A stretch of DNA of 64,000 nucleotides from positions 765,904 to 829,903 of the forward strand of contig NZ_LMFC01000002.1 of assembly GCF_001426705.1 (NCBI RefSeq). Direction: 5' to 3'. The stretch comes from Cellulomonas sp. Root485 (GTDB lineage Bacteria > Actinomycetota > Actinomycetes > Actinomycetales > Cellulomonadaceae). Shown piece by piece: positions 43,515 through 51,160 of the stretch. The notes under the pieces were generated by a model. It did not search any database and was not told the DNA's origin. It worked only from the letters and a program-made list of their open reading frames with translations. Numbering within the stretch: position 1 is the first letter of the stretch; every line of letters begins with the position of its first letter. A program made the position numbers and the translations under genes.

Positions 43515-45128
43515 GTGACGTTCCCCCGCCCGGCCGCCGTCGTCGTCCTCGCCGCAGGTGAAGGAACCCGGATGCGCTCGGCAACCCCCAAGGTCCTGCA
43601 CACCCTGGCCGGGCGCAGCATGCTCGGCCACGCGCTGGCCACGGCACGCGAGCTCGAGCCCGGCCGCGTCCTGGTCGTCGTCCGGCACGAGCGCGAGCAG
43701 GTCGCCGCGCACGTCGGCGACATCGACCCGCAGGCGCTCCTCGCCGACCAGGACGAGATCCCCGGCACGGGCCGCGCGGTCCAGGTCGCGATGATGTCGC
43801 TCGACGCCGCCGCGCAGGCCGACGCCGCGCACGACTCCACGATCGGCTCGGCCACGCACGCGCAGGTCTCCGGGGCCGTCGTGGTCATCGCGGGCGACGT
43901 CCCGCTGCTGGACGCCGGCACGCTGGAGGAGCTGCTCGCGGCGCACCACGCGGACGGCAACGCCGTCACGGTGCTGACCACGCAGGTCGCGGAGCCCACC
44001 GGGTACGGCCGGATCCTGCGCGAGCCCGGCACGGGGGACGTGCTCGGCATCGTCGAGGAGAAGGACGCGGACGACGCGCAGCGCGCGATCACCGAGATCA
44101 ACTCCTCCATCTACGTCTTCGACGCCGACGTCCTGCGCGGCGCGCTCGGGCGGCTCGGCCGCAACAACGCCCAGGGCGAGGTGTACCTGACCGACGTGCT
44201 GGCGATCGCTCGCACCGACGGCGGCCACGTCCGTGCGCTGCAGACGGACGACCCGGTGCTCGTCGAGGGCGTCAACGACCGCGTCCAGCTGTCGGTGCTG
44301 CGGGCCGAGATGAACCGCCGCATCCTCGAGACCTGGATGCGCGAGGGCGTCACGGTCGTCGACCCGGCCACCACCTGGGTGGACGTGGACGTGGAGCTGG
44401 AGCGGGACGTCACGATCCTGCCCGGCACGCAGCTGCACGGCGCGACGGTGGTCCGCGAGGGCGCGACCGTCGGCCCGGACACCACGCTGACCGACGTCGA
44501 GGTGGGCCCGCGGGCCAGCGTCGTGCGCACGCACGGCACGCTCGCGGTCGTCGGAGCCGATGCGAGCGTGGGGCCGTTCGCGTACCTGCGCCCCGGCACG
44601 GTGCTCGGCGAGAAGGGCAAGATCGGCACGTTCGTGGAGACGAAGAACGCGCAGATCGGCACCGGCTCGAAGATCCCGCACCTGTCCTACGTGGGCGACG
44701 CGACCATCGGCGAGCACACGAACATCGGCGCCGCGTCGGTGACCGTCAACTACGACGGCGTGAACAAGCACCACACCACCATCGGCTCGTACGCCCGCAC
44801 GGGGGCCGACAACATGTTCGTCGCCCCTGTGAGCGTCGGCGACGGTGCATACACCGGCGCCGGCAGCGTGATCCGTCGGGACGTGCCCTCGGGTGCGCTC
44901 GGTGTGAGCGCCGGGGCACAGCGCAACATCGAGGGCTGGGTCGCGCGGGCGCGCGCCGGGACGGCCGCGGCGAAGGCAGTCGTCCGCCCGTCCGCCGCCG
45001 ACGAGCTCTCCCCGCAGGCCCGCGCCGAGCGCGACCGTGCCGCCGCAGCATCCGCCGACGCACCCCCGACCCCGCCGCCTGCACTGCCGGACTCCTCCGG
45101 CTCGAACCCGAAGGACTCCGCACGATGA
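43515..45128 (+). CDS. glmU: Bifunctional UDP-GlcNAc pyrophosphorylase / GlcN-1-P acetyltransferase
   Basis: 537 residues from GTG 43515 (GAGGAG about 10 nt upstream). Makes UDP-GlcNAc for peptidoglycan and glycopolymers. N-terminal uridylyltransferase: VVLAAGEGTRMRSATPKVLHTLAGR, GDVPLLD, EEKDADD, EINSSIY. The C-terminal left-handed beta-helix acetyltransferase has hexapeptide repeats and KHHTTIGSYARTGADNMFVAPVSVG. The tail after about 480 is Ala/Pro/Ser-rich and disordered. Overlaps prs by 4 bp. Confidence 0.96.
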   Translation: MTFPRPAAVVVLAAGEGTRMRSATPKVLHTLAGRSMLGHALATARELEPGRVLVVVRHEREQVAAHVGDIDPQALLADQDEIPGTGRAVQVAMMSLDAAAQADAAHDSTIGSATHAQVSGAVVVIAGDVPLLDAGTLEELLAAHHADGNAVTVLTTQVAEPTGYGRILREPGTGDVLGIVEEKDADDAQRAITEINSSIYVFDADVLRGALGRLGRNNAQGEVYLTDVLAIARTDGGHVRALQTDDPVLVEGVNDRVQLSVLRAEMNRRILETWMREGVTVVDPATTWVDVDVELERDVTILPGTQLHGATVVREGATVGPDTTLTDVEVGPRASVVRTHGTLAVVGADASVGPFAYLRPGTVLGEKGKIGTFVETKNAQIGTGSKIPHLSYVGDATIGEHTNIGAASVTVNYDGVNKHHTTIGSYARTGADNMFVAPVSVGDGAYTGAGSVIRRDVPSGALGVSAGAQRNIEGWVARARAGTAAAKAVVRPSAADELSPQARAERDRAAAASADAPPTPPPALPDSSGSNPKDSAR

Positions 45129-46108
45129 CCGGGATCATCTCCTCGGACGGCGAGAAGCGTCTCGTGCTCCTGACGGGTCGCGCGCACCCCGACCTGGCGA
45201 CCAGCGTCGCCACCCACCTGGGCATCGACCTGCTGCCGACCACCACCTACGAGTTCGCCAACGGGGAGATCTACACCCGGTTCGGGGAGTCCGTGCGTGG
45301 CGCCGACACCTTCGTGCTGCAGTCGCACTCGTCGCCGATCAACACGTGGATCATGGAGCAGCTGCTCATGGTCGACGCCCTCAAGCGGGCCTCCGCCAAG
45401 ACGATCACGGTCGTCGCGCCGTTCTACGGGTACGCCCGGCAGGACAAGAAGCACCGCGGGCGCGAGCCGATCTCCGCGCGCCTCATGGCCGACCTGTTCA
45501 AGACGGCCGGCGCCGACCGCCTCATGAGCGTCGACCTGCACGCCGCACAGATCCAGGGCTTCTTCGACGGGCCGGTCGACCACCTGTGGGCCATGCCGAT
45601 CCTCACGGAGTACGTGCGCAGCCGCGTCGACACCTCCAACGTCACGGTGGTCTCGCCGGACGCCGGCCGCATCCGCGTCGCCGAGCAGTGGGCCGCCAAG
45701 CTGGGCGGCGGCCCGCTGGCGTTCGTGCACAAGACGCGCGACATCCGCAGCCCCAACAAGACGGTCGCCAACCGGGTCGTCGGTGACGTCGAGGGACGCA
45801 GCTGCGTGCTCGTCGACGACCTCATCGACACCGCCGGCACCATCGCCGGCGCGGTGCGCGTCCTCATGGAGGCCGGGGCCAAGGACGTCATCGTCGCCGC
45901 GACGCACGGCGTCCTGTCCGATCCCGCGGTGGACCGTCTGCAGAACTGCGGCGCCCGCGAGGTCGTCATCACGGACACGCTGCCCATCGCCGAGGACCGC
46001 CGCTTCCCGCAGCTGACCGTGCTGTCCATCGCGCCGCTCATCGCCCGGGCGATCCGCGAGGTGTTCGACGACGGCTCGGTGACGTCGCTCTTCGACGGCC
46101 AGGCCTGA
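45125..46108 (+). CDS. prs: Ribose-phosphate pyrophosphokinase
   Basis: 327 residues. Synthesises PRPP from ribose-5-phosphate and ATP for nucleotide, His and Trp synthesis. RLVLLTGRAHPDLA, FANGEIYTRFGESVRG, YGYARQDKKHRGREPISARL (flexible loop), MSVDLHAAQIQGFFDGPVDHL and PRPP loop VLVDDLIDTAGTIAGA are intact. Coupled to glmU through ATGA, as in Rv1018c-Rv1017c. Confidence 0.96.
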   Translation: MTGIISSDGEKRLVLLTGRAHPDLATSVATHLGIDLLPTTTYEFANGEIYTRFGESVRGADTFVLQSHSSPINTWIMEQLLMVDALKRASAKTITVVAPFYGYARQDKKHRGREPISARLMADLFKTAGADRLMSVDLHAAQIQGFFDGPVDHLWAMPILTEYVRSRVDTSNVTVVSPDAGRIRVAEQWAAKLGGGPLAFVHKTRDIRSPNKTVANRVVGDVEGRSCVLVDDLIDTAGTIAGAVRVLMEAGAKDVIVAATHGVLSDPAVDRLQNCGAREVVITDTLPIAEDRRFPQLTVLSIAPLIARAIREVFDDGSVTSLFDGQA

Positions 46109-46113
46109 GCCTC

Positions 46114-46809
46114 ATGGACGGTCGCGACGAGGACACGCGCCGGCGCGCACCTCGTGGCGGGGTGACCGTCACGGGGGCCGGTGAGGCCGAGGCCGTGCCG
46201 GACACGGCGATCGCGGACCTCGGCGCCGAGGCACGGGGTGCGGACGCCGAGCGTGCACTGGCCGAAGCCGGGCTGTGCCTCGACCGGATGCGCGTGGTCC
46301 TGCGCGATGCCGGGGTCGACGACGTCGCGATGCGGACCACGCAGTCGAGCATCTGGACCGACAGCTCCGCGACCGGCTCGTCGCGCGTCGTGGCCCGGCT
46401 CGGCCTGCAGGTCACGTTGCGCGACGTCGCGGTGGCCGGGGACGTGGTCGGTGCGGCCGTGGCAGCCGGCGGCGAACCCGCCCGGATGGACGGTATCCGG
46501 CTAGAGATCAGCGACCCCACCGAGCCGCGCGCACGCGCACGGGAGGCCGCGTGGGCGGACGCCGTCGCGCGCGCGACGCAGTGGGCCACGCTGGCGGGTC
46601 GACGCCTGGGCGAGGTCCAGTGGGTGACCGAGGGTGGCGCCGACGCCGCACCGCTGCGGATGGGCCGCATGATGGGCGTGGCGAAGGCCATGTCCGTGCC
46701 CGTCGAGGCCGGCCAGCAGACCGTGTCCGCCGAGGTCACCGTGCGGTGGGCGTGGGGAGACGGTGCAGATGACGGCGACGGGTTGGGTTCCGGCCGGTCG
46801 CTCGGGTAG
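46114..46809 (+). CDS. SIMPL-domain (DUF541) protein
   Basis: 231 residues, 5 nt after prs. SIMPL domain: VTVTGAGEAEAVPDTAIADLGAEARGADAERALAEA, VDDVAMRTTQSSIWTD, ARAREAAWADAVARATQWATLAGRRLGEVQWVTEGG. Unlike many family members it lacks a signal peptide and begins with a basic stretch, so it may be cytosolic. The family is of poorly known function. Confidence 0.85.
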   Translation: MDGRDEDTRRRAPRGGVTVTGAGEAEAVPDTAIADLGAEARGADAERALAEAGLCLDRMRVVLRDAGVDDVAMRTTQSSIWTDSSATGSSRVVARLGLQVTLRDVAVAGDVVGAAVAAGGEPARMDGIRLEISDPTEPRARAREAAWADAVARATQWATLAGRRLGEVQWVTEGGADAAPLRMGRMMGVAKAMSVPVEAGQQTVSAEVTVRWAWGDGADDGDGLGSGRSLG

Positions 46810-47034
46810 GCTCTCCAGGTTGCCTCGGCGAGGGACGAAGGACGGTCGACGAAGTTCCACGACCACCTGCGCTCCGTGATCGACTGGGCGAGCGCCTCCG
46901 CGTGCCCGTCCTGCGTCCCGCGTCGAGGCCACCACACCTGTCTCGATCTGCGTCGCCGGCTCCCGCCGCGCACGCCACACCATCACATCGCCACGTCAGC
47001 GACACTGCGCCGACGTCAGCACCGGGGAGTACAC

Positions 47035-47664
47035 GTGTCCGAGGTCAAGCTTGCCGCCACCACCCGCACGGAGTTCGGCAAGGGCGCCGCACGCCGCCTG
47101 CGCCGTGCCGACCAGATCCCTGCCGTCCTCTACGGGCACGGCTCGGACCCGCTGCACGTCGCCCTCCCGGGCCACGCGACGATGCTCGCGGTGAAGCAGG
47201 CCAACGCCCTGTTCGCCATCGAGCTCGACGGCAAGACGACGCTGGCCATCACGAAGGACGTCCAGCGCGACGTCGTGAAGAACACCATCGAGCACGTCGA
47301 CCTGCTCATCGTCACCAAGGGCGAGAAGGTCTCCGTCGACGTCCCCGTCACCGTCGTCGGCGAGTCCGCGCCCGGCACCATCCACGTCGTCGAGACGCAG
47401 ACGCTGTCCCTCGAGGCCGAGGCGACGCACCTGCCGACCGAGGTCGAGGTCTCCATCGAGGGCCTCGCGGGCGGTTCCTCCGTCAGCGCCGGCGAGATCA
47501 CGCTCCCCACGGGCTCGGTCCTGCTGACGGACCCCGAGATCACGGTCGTCTCCGTGACGGTCCCGCACGCGTCCGCCGAGGACGTCGCGGCCGAGGCCGC
47601 CGCCGCCGAGCTCGCCGCGTCGCAGTCGGCCGCGTCCGCCGCCGCCGCCGAGTCCGAGGGCTGA
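47035..47664 (+). CDS. rplY: 50S ribosomal protein L25/general stress protein Ctc
   Basis: 209 residues from GTG 47035 (GGGGAG 5 nt upstream). N-terminal L25 domain VKLAATTRTEFGKGAARRLRRADQIPAVLYGHG binds 5S rRNA; TL5-type C-terminal beta domain (VSVDVPVTVVGES...TEVEVSIEGLAGG). The Ala/Glu/Ser tail is disordered. Preceded by a 225-base untranslated stretch with TAGGCT at 46806, suggesting a long leader that could carry regulation. The stop codon is the first codon of a tandem 89-bp repeat. Confidence 0.95.
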   Translation: MSEVKLAATTRTEFGKGAARRLRRADQIPAVLYGHGSDPLHVALPGHATMLAVKQANALFAIELDGKTTLAITKDVQRDVVKNTIEHVDLLIVTKGEKVSVDVPVTVVGESAPGTIHVVETQTLSLEAEATHLPTEVEVSIEGLAGGSSVSAGEITLPTGSVLLTDPEITVVSVTVPHASAEDVAAEAAAAELAASQSAASAAAAESEG

Positions 47665-47839
47665 GCCGAAGCGCAGCGCAGGGTGAGGGTCGCGTAGCGG
47701 CACTCGCCCGGAGCGGAGCGCAGGCTCGGCCCGACCATGGGCACCTGGGCTGAGCCGAAGCGCAGCGCAGGGTGAGGGTCGCGTAGCGGCACTCGCCCGG
47801 AGCGGAGCGCAGGCTCGGCCCGACCCTGGGCACCTGGGC
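47662..47839. repeat. Two near-identical 89-bp tandem repeats starting at the rplY stop codon
   Basis: Unit 1 is 47662-47750 and unit 2 is 47751-47839; they differ at one position (CCATGGG versus CCCTGGG), and TGAGCC starts a third partial copy at 47840. Each unit is bounded by GAGCC/GGCTC and contains GGGTGAG/CTCGCCC, so each can fold into a long imperfect hairpin. Confidence 0.9.
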
Positions 47840-47928
47840 TGAGCCTCCATCCCCACGACGCCCGGTACCGTTCCTGACGGTGCCGGGCGTCGTCGTCCCC
47901 GCACGTACCCCGCAGGAGGAGATCCCCG

Positions 47929-48549
47929 ATGAGCGACGGACCCTGGCTGGTCGTCGGCCTCGGCAACCCGGGACCGCAGTACGCGGGCAACCGGCACAAC
48001 GTCGGTCAGATGGTGCTGGACGAGCTGGCGCGCCGTACCGGGTCGACGTTCGGCGCCCGCGCGTCCGGGCTGCTGTCGCGCCGGCCGCAGGCAGCGGTCG
48101 CCGAGGCGCGTCTCGGGGTCCTCCCCGGCGGCTTACCGGGCCCGCGGGTGGTGCTGGCGAAGCCGACGACGTACATGAACGTGTCGGGCGGTCCGGTGGC
48201 GGCTCTCGCGAAGTACTACGACGTGCCGCCGGAGCGGACGGTGCTGGTGCACGACGAGCTCGACATCCCGTTCGCGGACGTGCGGCTCAAGCGCGGTGGT
48301 GGCGAGGGCGGGCACAACGGCCTGCGGGACACCACGAAGGCGCTGGGCACCAAGGAGTACGTCCGCGTGCGCGTGGGCGTCGGTCGCCCGCCCGGTCGGA
48401 TGGACCCGGCGGACTACGTGCTGCGCGACTTCGCGAAGGCGGAGCTCAAGGACCTGCCGTGGCTGCTGGACGCCGCGGCGGACGCGGTCGAGCTGGTGGT
48501 CACCCAGGGCCTGGAAGCGGCGCAGCTGAAGTTCCACACCAAGGCCTGA
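47929..48549 (+). CDS. pth: Peptidyl-tRNA hydrolase
   Basis: 206 residues from ATG 47929 (GGAGGAG upstream). Recycles peptidyl-tRNAs. [22 protein letters not shown] with catalytic His and the conserved Asn, [19 protein letters not shown] (catalytic Asp) and [14 protein letters not shown] are all intact. Normal length. Same order, rplY-pth, as Mycobacterium Rv1015c-Rv1014c. Confidence 0.96.
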   Translation: MSDGPWLVVGLGNPGPQYAGNRHNVGQMVLDELARRTGSTFGARASGLLSRRPQAAVAEARLGVLPGGLPGPRVVLAKPTTYMNVSGGPVAALAKYYDVPPERTVLVHDELDIPFADVRLKRGGGEGGHNGLRDTTKALGTKEYVRVRVGVGRPPGRMDPADYVLRDFAKAELKDLPWLLDAAADAVELVVTQGLEAAQLKFHTKA

Positions 48550-48565
48550 CGTACCAGGCCGGACA

Positions 48566-48603
48566 CGACGACGCGGGGCGAACGTGCTCGCCCCGCGTCG
48601 TCG
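48566..48603. terminator. Bidirectional terminator between pth and beta-helix protein A
   Basis: 16-bp perfect arms 48566-48581 and 48588-48603 with a 6-nt loop between two convergent genes. Confidence 0.8.
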
Positions 48604-48612
48604 GTACCGTGC

Positions 48613-50829
48613 TCAGCCCTTCTGGACCGCGGCGACGGTGCCGTCCGTGAAGACGTTGCGGGCGGCGGTGATCTTGGTGGTGGTCGGCGAGATGATCGCG
48701 CAGTTGTAGTGCTTGGTGTCCCGGCCGAAGACGTTGTCGGTGATGACGATGCCGGCGAACGGTCCGCGGCCCTTCTCGGCGAGGTTGATGGTGCAGCCGC
48801 CGCCGTCGGCCCAGTTCTTGACCACCTGGACGTCGGACACGATCCCGCTGTCCTGCGTGAACTGGATGCCGCTGTTGGTGGCGCCCTCGATGGTGTTGCC
48901 GAGGATCCGGATGTTCGAGCCGGCCTGGATCTGGATGCTGTCGTCGTGGCTGGCACCGCCGCCCTGGAGCGGGTCGCTCGCGTAGTGCACGTTGTCGTGC
49001 AGCCAGGACGACTCGATCCGCACGTTGCCGCCGGTGAGGTGGAACGTGTCGATGACGTGGTGGATGTTCGAGCGCTGCACGGTGATGTTGAAGCCGCGCA
49101 CACCGTCGATGTACGGCGACGGGCTGGAGGCGTAGAGCTCGCTGTCCTGGATGGTGACGCTCGCACCGGCCGAGTTGGACGTCACGAGCGCGCGCTGGAT
49201 CGTCGTTGCGGTGCCGCGGATCCGGGTGTTCTTGATGACGACGCCCGGGGCGTTGATCTTGACGAACCCGTAGATGTCGAGCGAGTCGACCACGGCGCCC
49301 GCGGTGCTGATCGTCAGGTCCCCGTCGTGCCGGGTCAGCGCGACGCCTGCGGGGACGCCGGTGTTGCTGCCGCTCGGCTTGACGGCGCCCGGCACGGTGA
49401 CCGCACCGCCGGTGACCGGCGGGGCGGGTGCGGGTGCGGGAGCCGCAGTGGGCGTGGGGGTCGGCGTCGGCGTGGGGGTCGGGGTGGACGTTGCCGTCGG
49501 GGTGGGTGTCGGTGTCGGCGTGGGAGTCGGTGTCGGCGTGGGGGTCGGCGTCGGCGTGGGGGTCGGCGTCGCGGTCGCCGTCGGTCCGGGCGTCGCGGCG
49601 ACGGAGCCGATGACGTAGCCGACGACCGCGGGCGTGATGCGGACGCTCGCCTGCGCGCTCGACAGGGTGATCGTGTCCATGTTGGCGCCCCCGAGGGGGA
49701 CCAGCGCCTGGTTGCGTGCGGGGGCGTCGGGTGAGGCCACCAGGAACGACGTCTTGCTGCACGCAGCGCTCGCCGTGGTGCCGGGGCAGGCGGCGACGGC
49801 AGTGGGCTGCCACGCACCGGTGCCCCGCAGGCCGAGCAGGACCGCGGTGGCGTTGTCGGGGACGTTCGGCAGGGTCAGCCTCAGGGTGGAGCCGGACTTC
49901 ACGACCCCGGCCGGCAGGTCCTGGGGCGTGCCGAGCGGCTGGAGCCGGCCACCACGCTGCTGCGCGGCGCTGGCGACGTAGTACCCGTCGACGTCCACGC
50001 TCAGGCGGTGGCTGCCCTGCTGGTTGAACAGCTGGACCTGGTTGCCGGCGCCGAGCTTGACGACGACGGACGCCTGGCGGGCCCGTGCGGCCTGCGTGTT
50101 CAGCACAGAGGTCGACGCGCAGGCGGTGGTGGTCTGGCCGGCCGGGCACACGGCGACGTAGGAGGACTCGGTGCTGGCGCGGGACGTGACGCGCAGCGCC
50201 ACGGCCGTCGCCCCGGCGGGCGCGCCGGCCAGGGTGAGCACCTGCGAGCTCCGGCCGCTGACGGCGAGGTCGTTGGCGACGCGGCTCGGGTCGACGGGGA
50301 CGTAGAGCGAGTCGTTCGGAGCGGCGCCCACGGTCGAGTCGACGGTCCAGCCGTGCAGGTCCACGTACGCCCGGACGGGGCTCGTCGTGTGCAGGGTGAC
50401 CGTGCGGCTGCTGGGGGTCACCGGCACGGTCACGGTGACGGATCCCGGCTCACCCCCCGGGACGACGAGCTGCGGGTGCGCGATGCAGGCGGCGGACGCG
50501 CTGGCGCCCTTGCACACCGAGACGGACGTGGTCCTGGTGCTGCGGGAGGCGGTGAGCTGCAGGGTCGCGGCGGTGGTGCCGGCGGGCACGGACGAGAGGT
50601 CGAAGGTGAGGTCCTTCGAGGCCGTGACGTCGGTGCCGGCGAGGACCCGCTGCGGGTCGACCGGGCGGTACGCGGTGGTGGCCACGGACGACGCCGGGGC
50701 GACGACGGTGACCACGAGACCGACGGCCAGTGCCGCGACGGCTGCGAGGGCGGGAGCGGAGCGACGCACTGCCGTCGCACGGGCCGCCGTCGGTGAGGTG
50801 TGTCGCGGAGCCGATGAACGGCGCTTCAC
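48613..50829 (-). CDS. Secreted right-handed beta-helix protein A (three-repeat N-terminus)
   Basis: 738 residues from GTG 50829 (GAGGAC 8 nt upstream). A long basic signal peptide (about 1-52) precedes three related domains of about 115 residues (TAYRPVDPQRVLAG..; DSLYVPVDPSRVAND..; RGGRLQPLGTPQDL..), each ending in a YVDLHGW/VDVDGYY/VVGYVIG strand. A (TP)n linker (about 410-463) and a C-terminal domain (about 475-738) follow, with parallel beta-helix turns: VTIQDSELYASSPS, NIHHVIDTFHLTGGNVRIESSWLHDN, HDDSIQIQAGSNIRILGNTIEG, NWADGGGCTINLAEKG. The last part closely matches protein B. The fold suits polysaccharide binding or cleavage; no catalytic set is identified. Confidence 0.82.
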   Translation of the reverse strand: MKRRSSAPRHTSPTAARATAVRRSAPALAAVAALAVGLVVTVVAPASSVATTAYRPVDPQRVLAGTDVTASKDLTFDLSSVPAGTTAATLQLTASRSTRTTSVSVCKGASASAACIAHPQLVVPGGEPGSVTVTVPVTPSSRTVTLHTTSPVRAYVDLHGWTVDSTVGAAPNDSLYVPVDPSRVANDLAVSGRSSQVLTLAGAPAGATAVALRVTSRASTESSYVAVCPAGQTTTACASTSVLNTQAARARQASVVVKLGAGNQVQLFNQQGSHRLSVDVDGYYVASAAQQRGGRLQPLGTPQDLPAGVVKSGSTLRLTLPNVPDNATAVLLGLRGTGAWQPTAVAACPGTTASAACSKTSFLVASPDAPARNQALVPLGGANMDTITLSSAQASVRITPAVVGYVIGSVAATPGPTATATPTPTPTPTPTPTPTPTPTPTPTPTATSTPTPTPTPTPTPTAAPAPAPAPPVTGGAVTVPGAVKPSGSNTGVPAGVALTRHDGDLTISTAGAVVDSLDIYGFVKINAPGVVIKNTRIRGTATTIQRALVTSNSAGASVTIQDSELYASSPSPYIDGVRGFNITVQRSNIHHVIDTFHLTGGNVRIESSWLHDNVHYASDPLQGGGASHDDSIQIQAGSNIRILGNTIEGATNSGIQFTQDSGIVSDVQVVKNWADGGGCTINLAEKGRGPFAGIVITDNVFGRDTKHYNCAIISPTTTKITAARNVFTDGTVAAVQKG
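49440..49600 (-). repeat. Thr-Pro microsatellite linker
   Basis: Reiterated GTGGGGGTCGGC-like hexanucleotides encode a run of Thr-Pro dipeptides. Likely length-variable; all frames within the run remain open. Confidence 0.75.
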
Positions 50830-51014
50830 GGCGTGTCGTCCTCGCAAGGGCGTCTCCAGAGTCAGGCGTCCACGGTGTCAGGCGGGCTGTCGATGCGGCG
50901 CTATGAGTTGGTGGGGTCTGTCGGTGTTTGTCGCCCGGTGTCGGGGTGCGCCCACCATAGGCGACTGCTCCATCTGGGGGAACGCGCGCCTCTCGGACAA
51001 CCGTCCTGATCGGC

Positions 51015-51040
51015 GTAACCATTTCGTGACCTGCGGGAAC
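51015..51040 (-). promoter_or_regulatory. GTCAC-N6-GTTAC element upstream of beta-helix gene A
   Basis: Reverse strand reads GTCAC-GAAATG-GTTAC, the same spacing as upstream of both rpf-type genes, preceded by TTCCCGCAG. The flank TTCC[CT]GCAGGTCACG recurs before gene B at 52956-52971. Confidence 0.5.
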
Positions 51041-51100
51041 GTGGACGGGCGTTCGTCTCACCATGCGAGACCGCTTCACCCGATCCGCACGGTGGAGACG

Positions 51101-51140
51101 CCGGAGCCCGCCCCCGAGGCGAGTCGGGGGCGGGCTCCGG
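51101..51140 (-). terminator. Terminator of beta-helix gene B
   Basis: Perfect 15-bp arms CCGGAGCCCGCCCCC (51101-51115) and complement (51126-51140), 20 bp beyond the reverse-strand stop at 51161. Confidence 0.8.
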
Positions 51141-51160
51141 TGAGGCGGACGGGCTGTGGG

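Larger units (their letters stand above)
50830..51160. other. Intergenic region between beta-helix genes A and B
   Basis: 331 bases. It includes the probable promoter and leader of gene A (reverse strand), the GTCAC-N6-GTTAC element at 51015-51030, and the terminator of gene B at 51101-51140. No gene seen. Confidence 0.65.
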
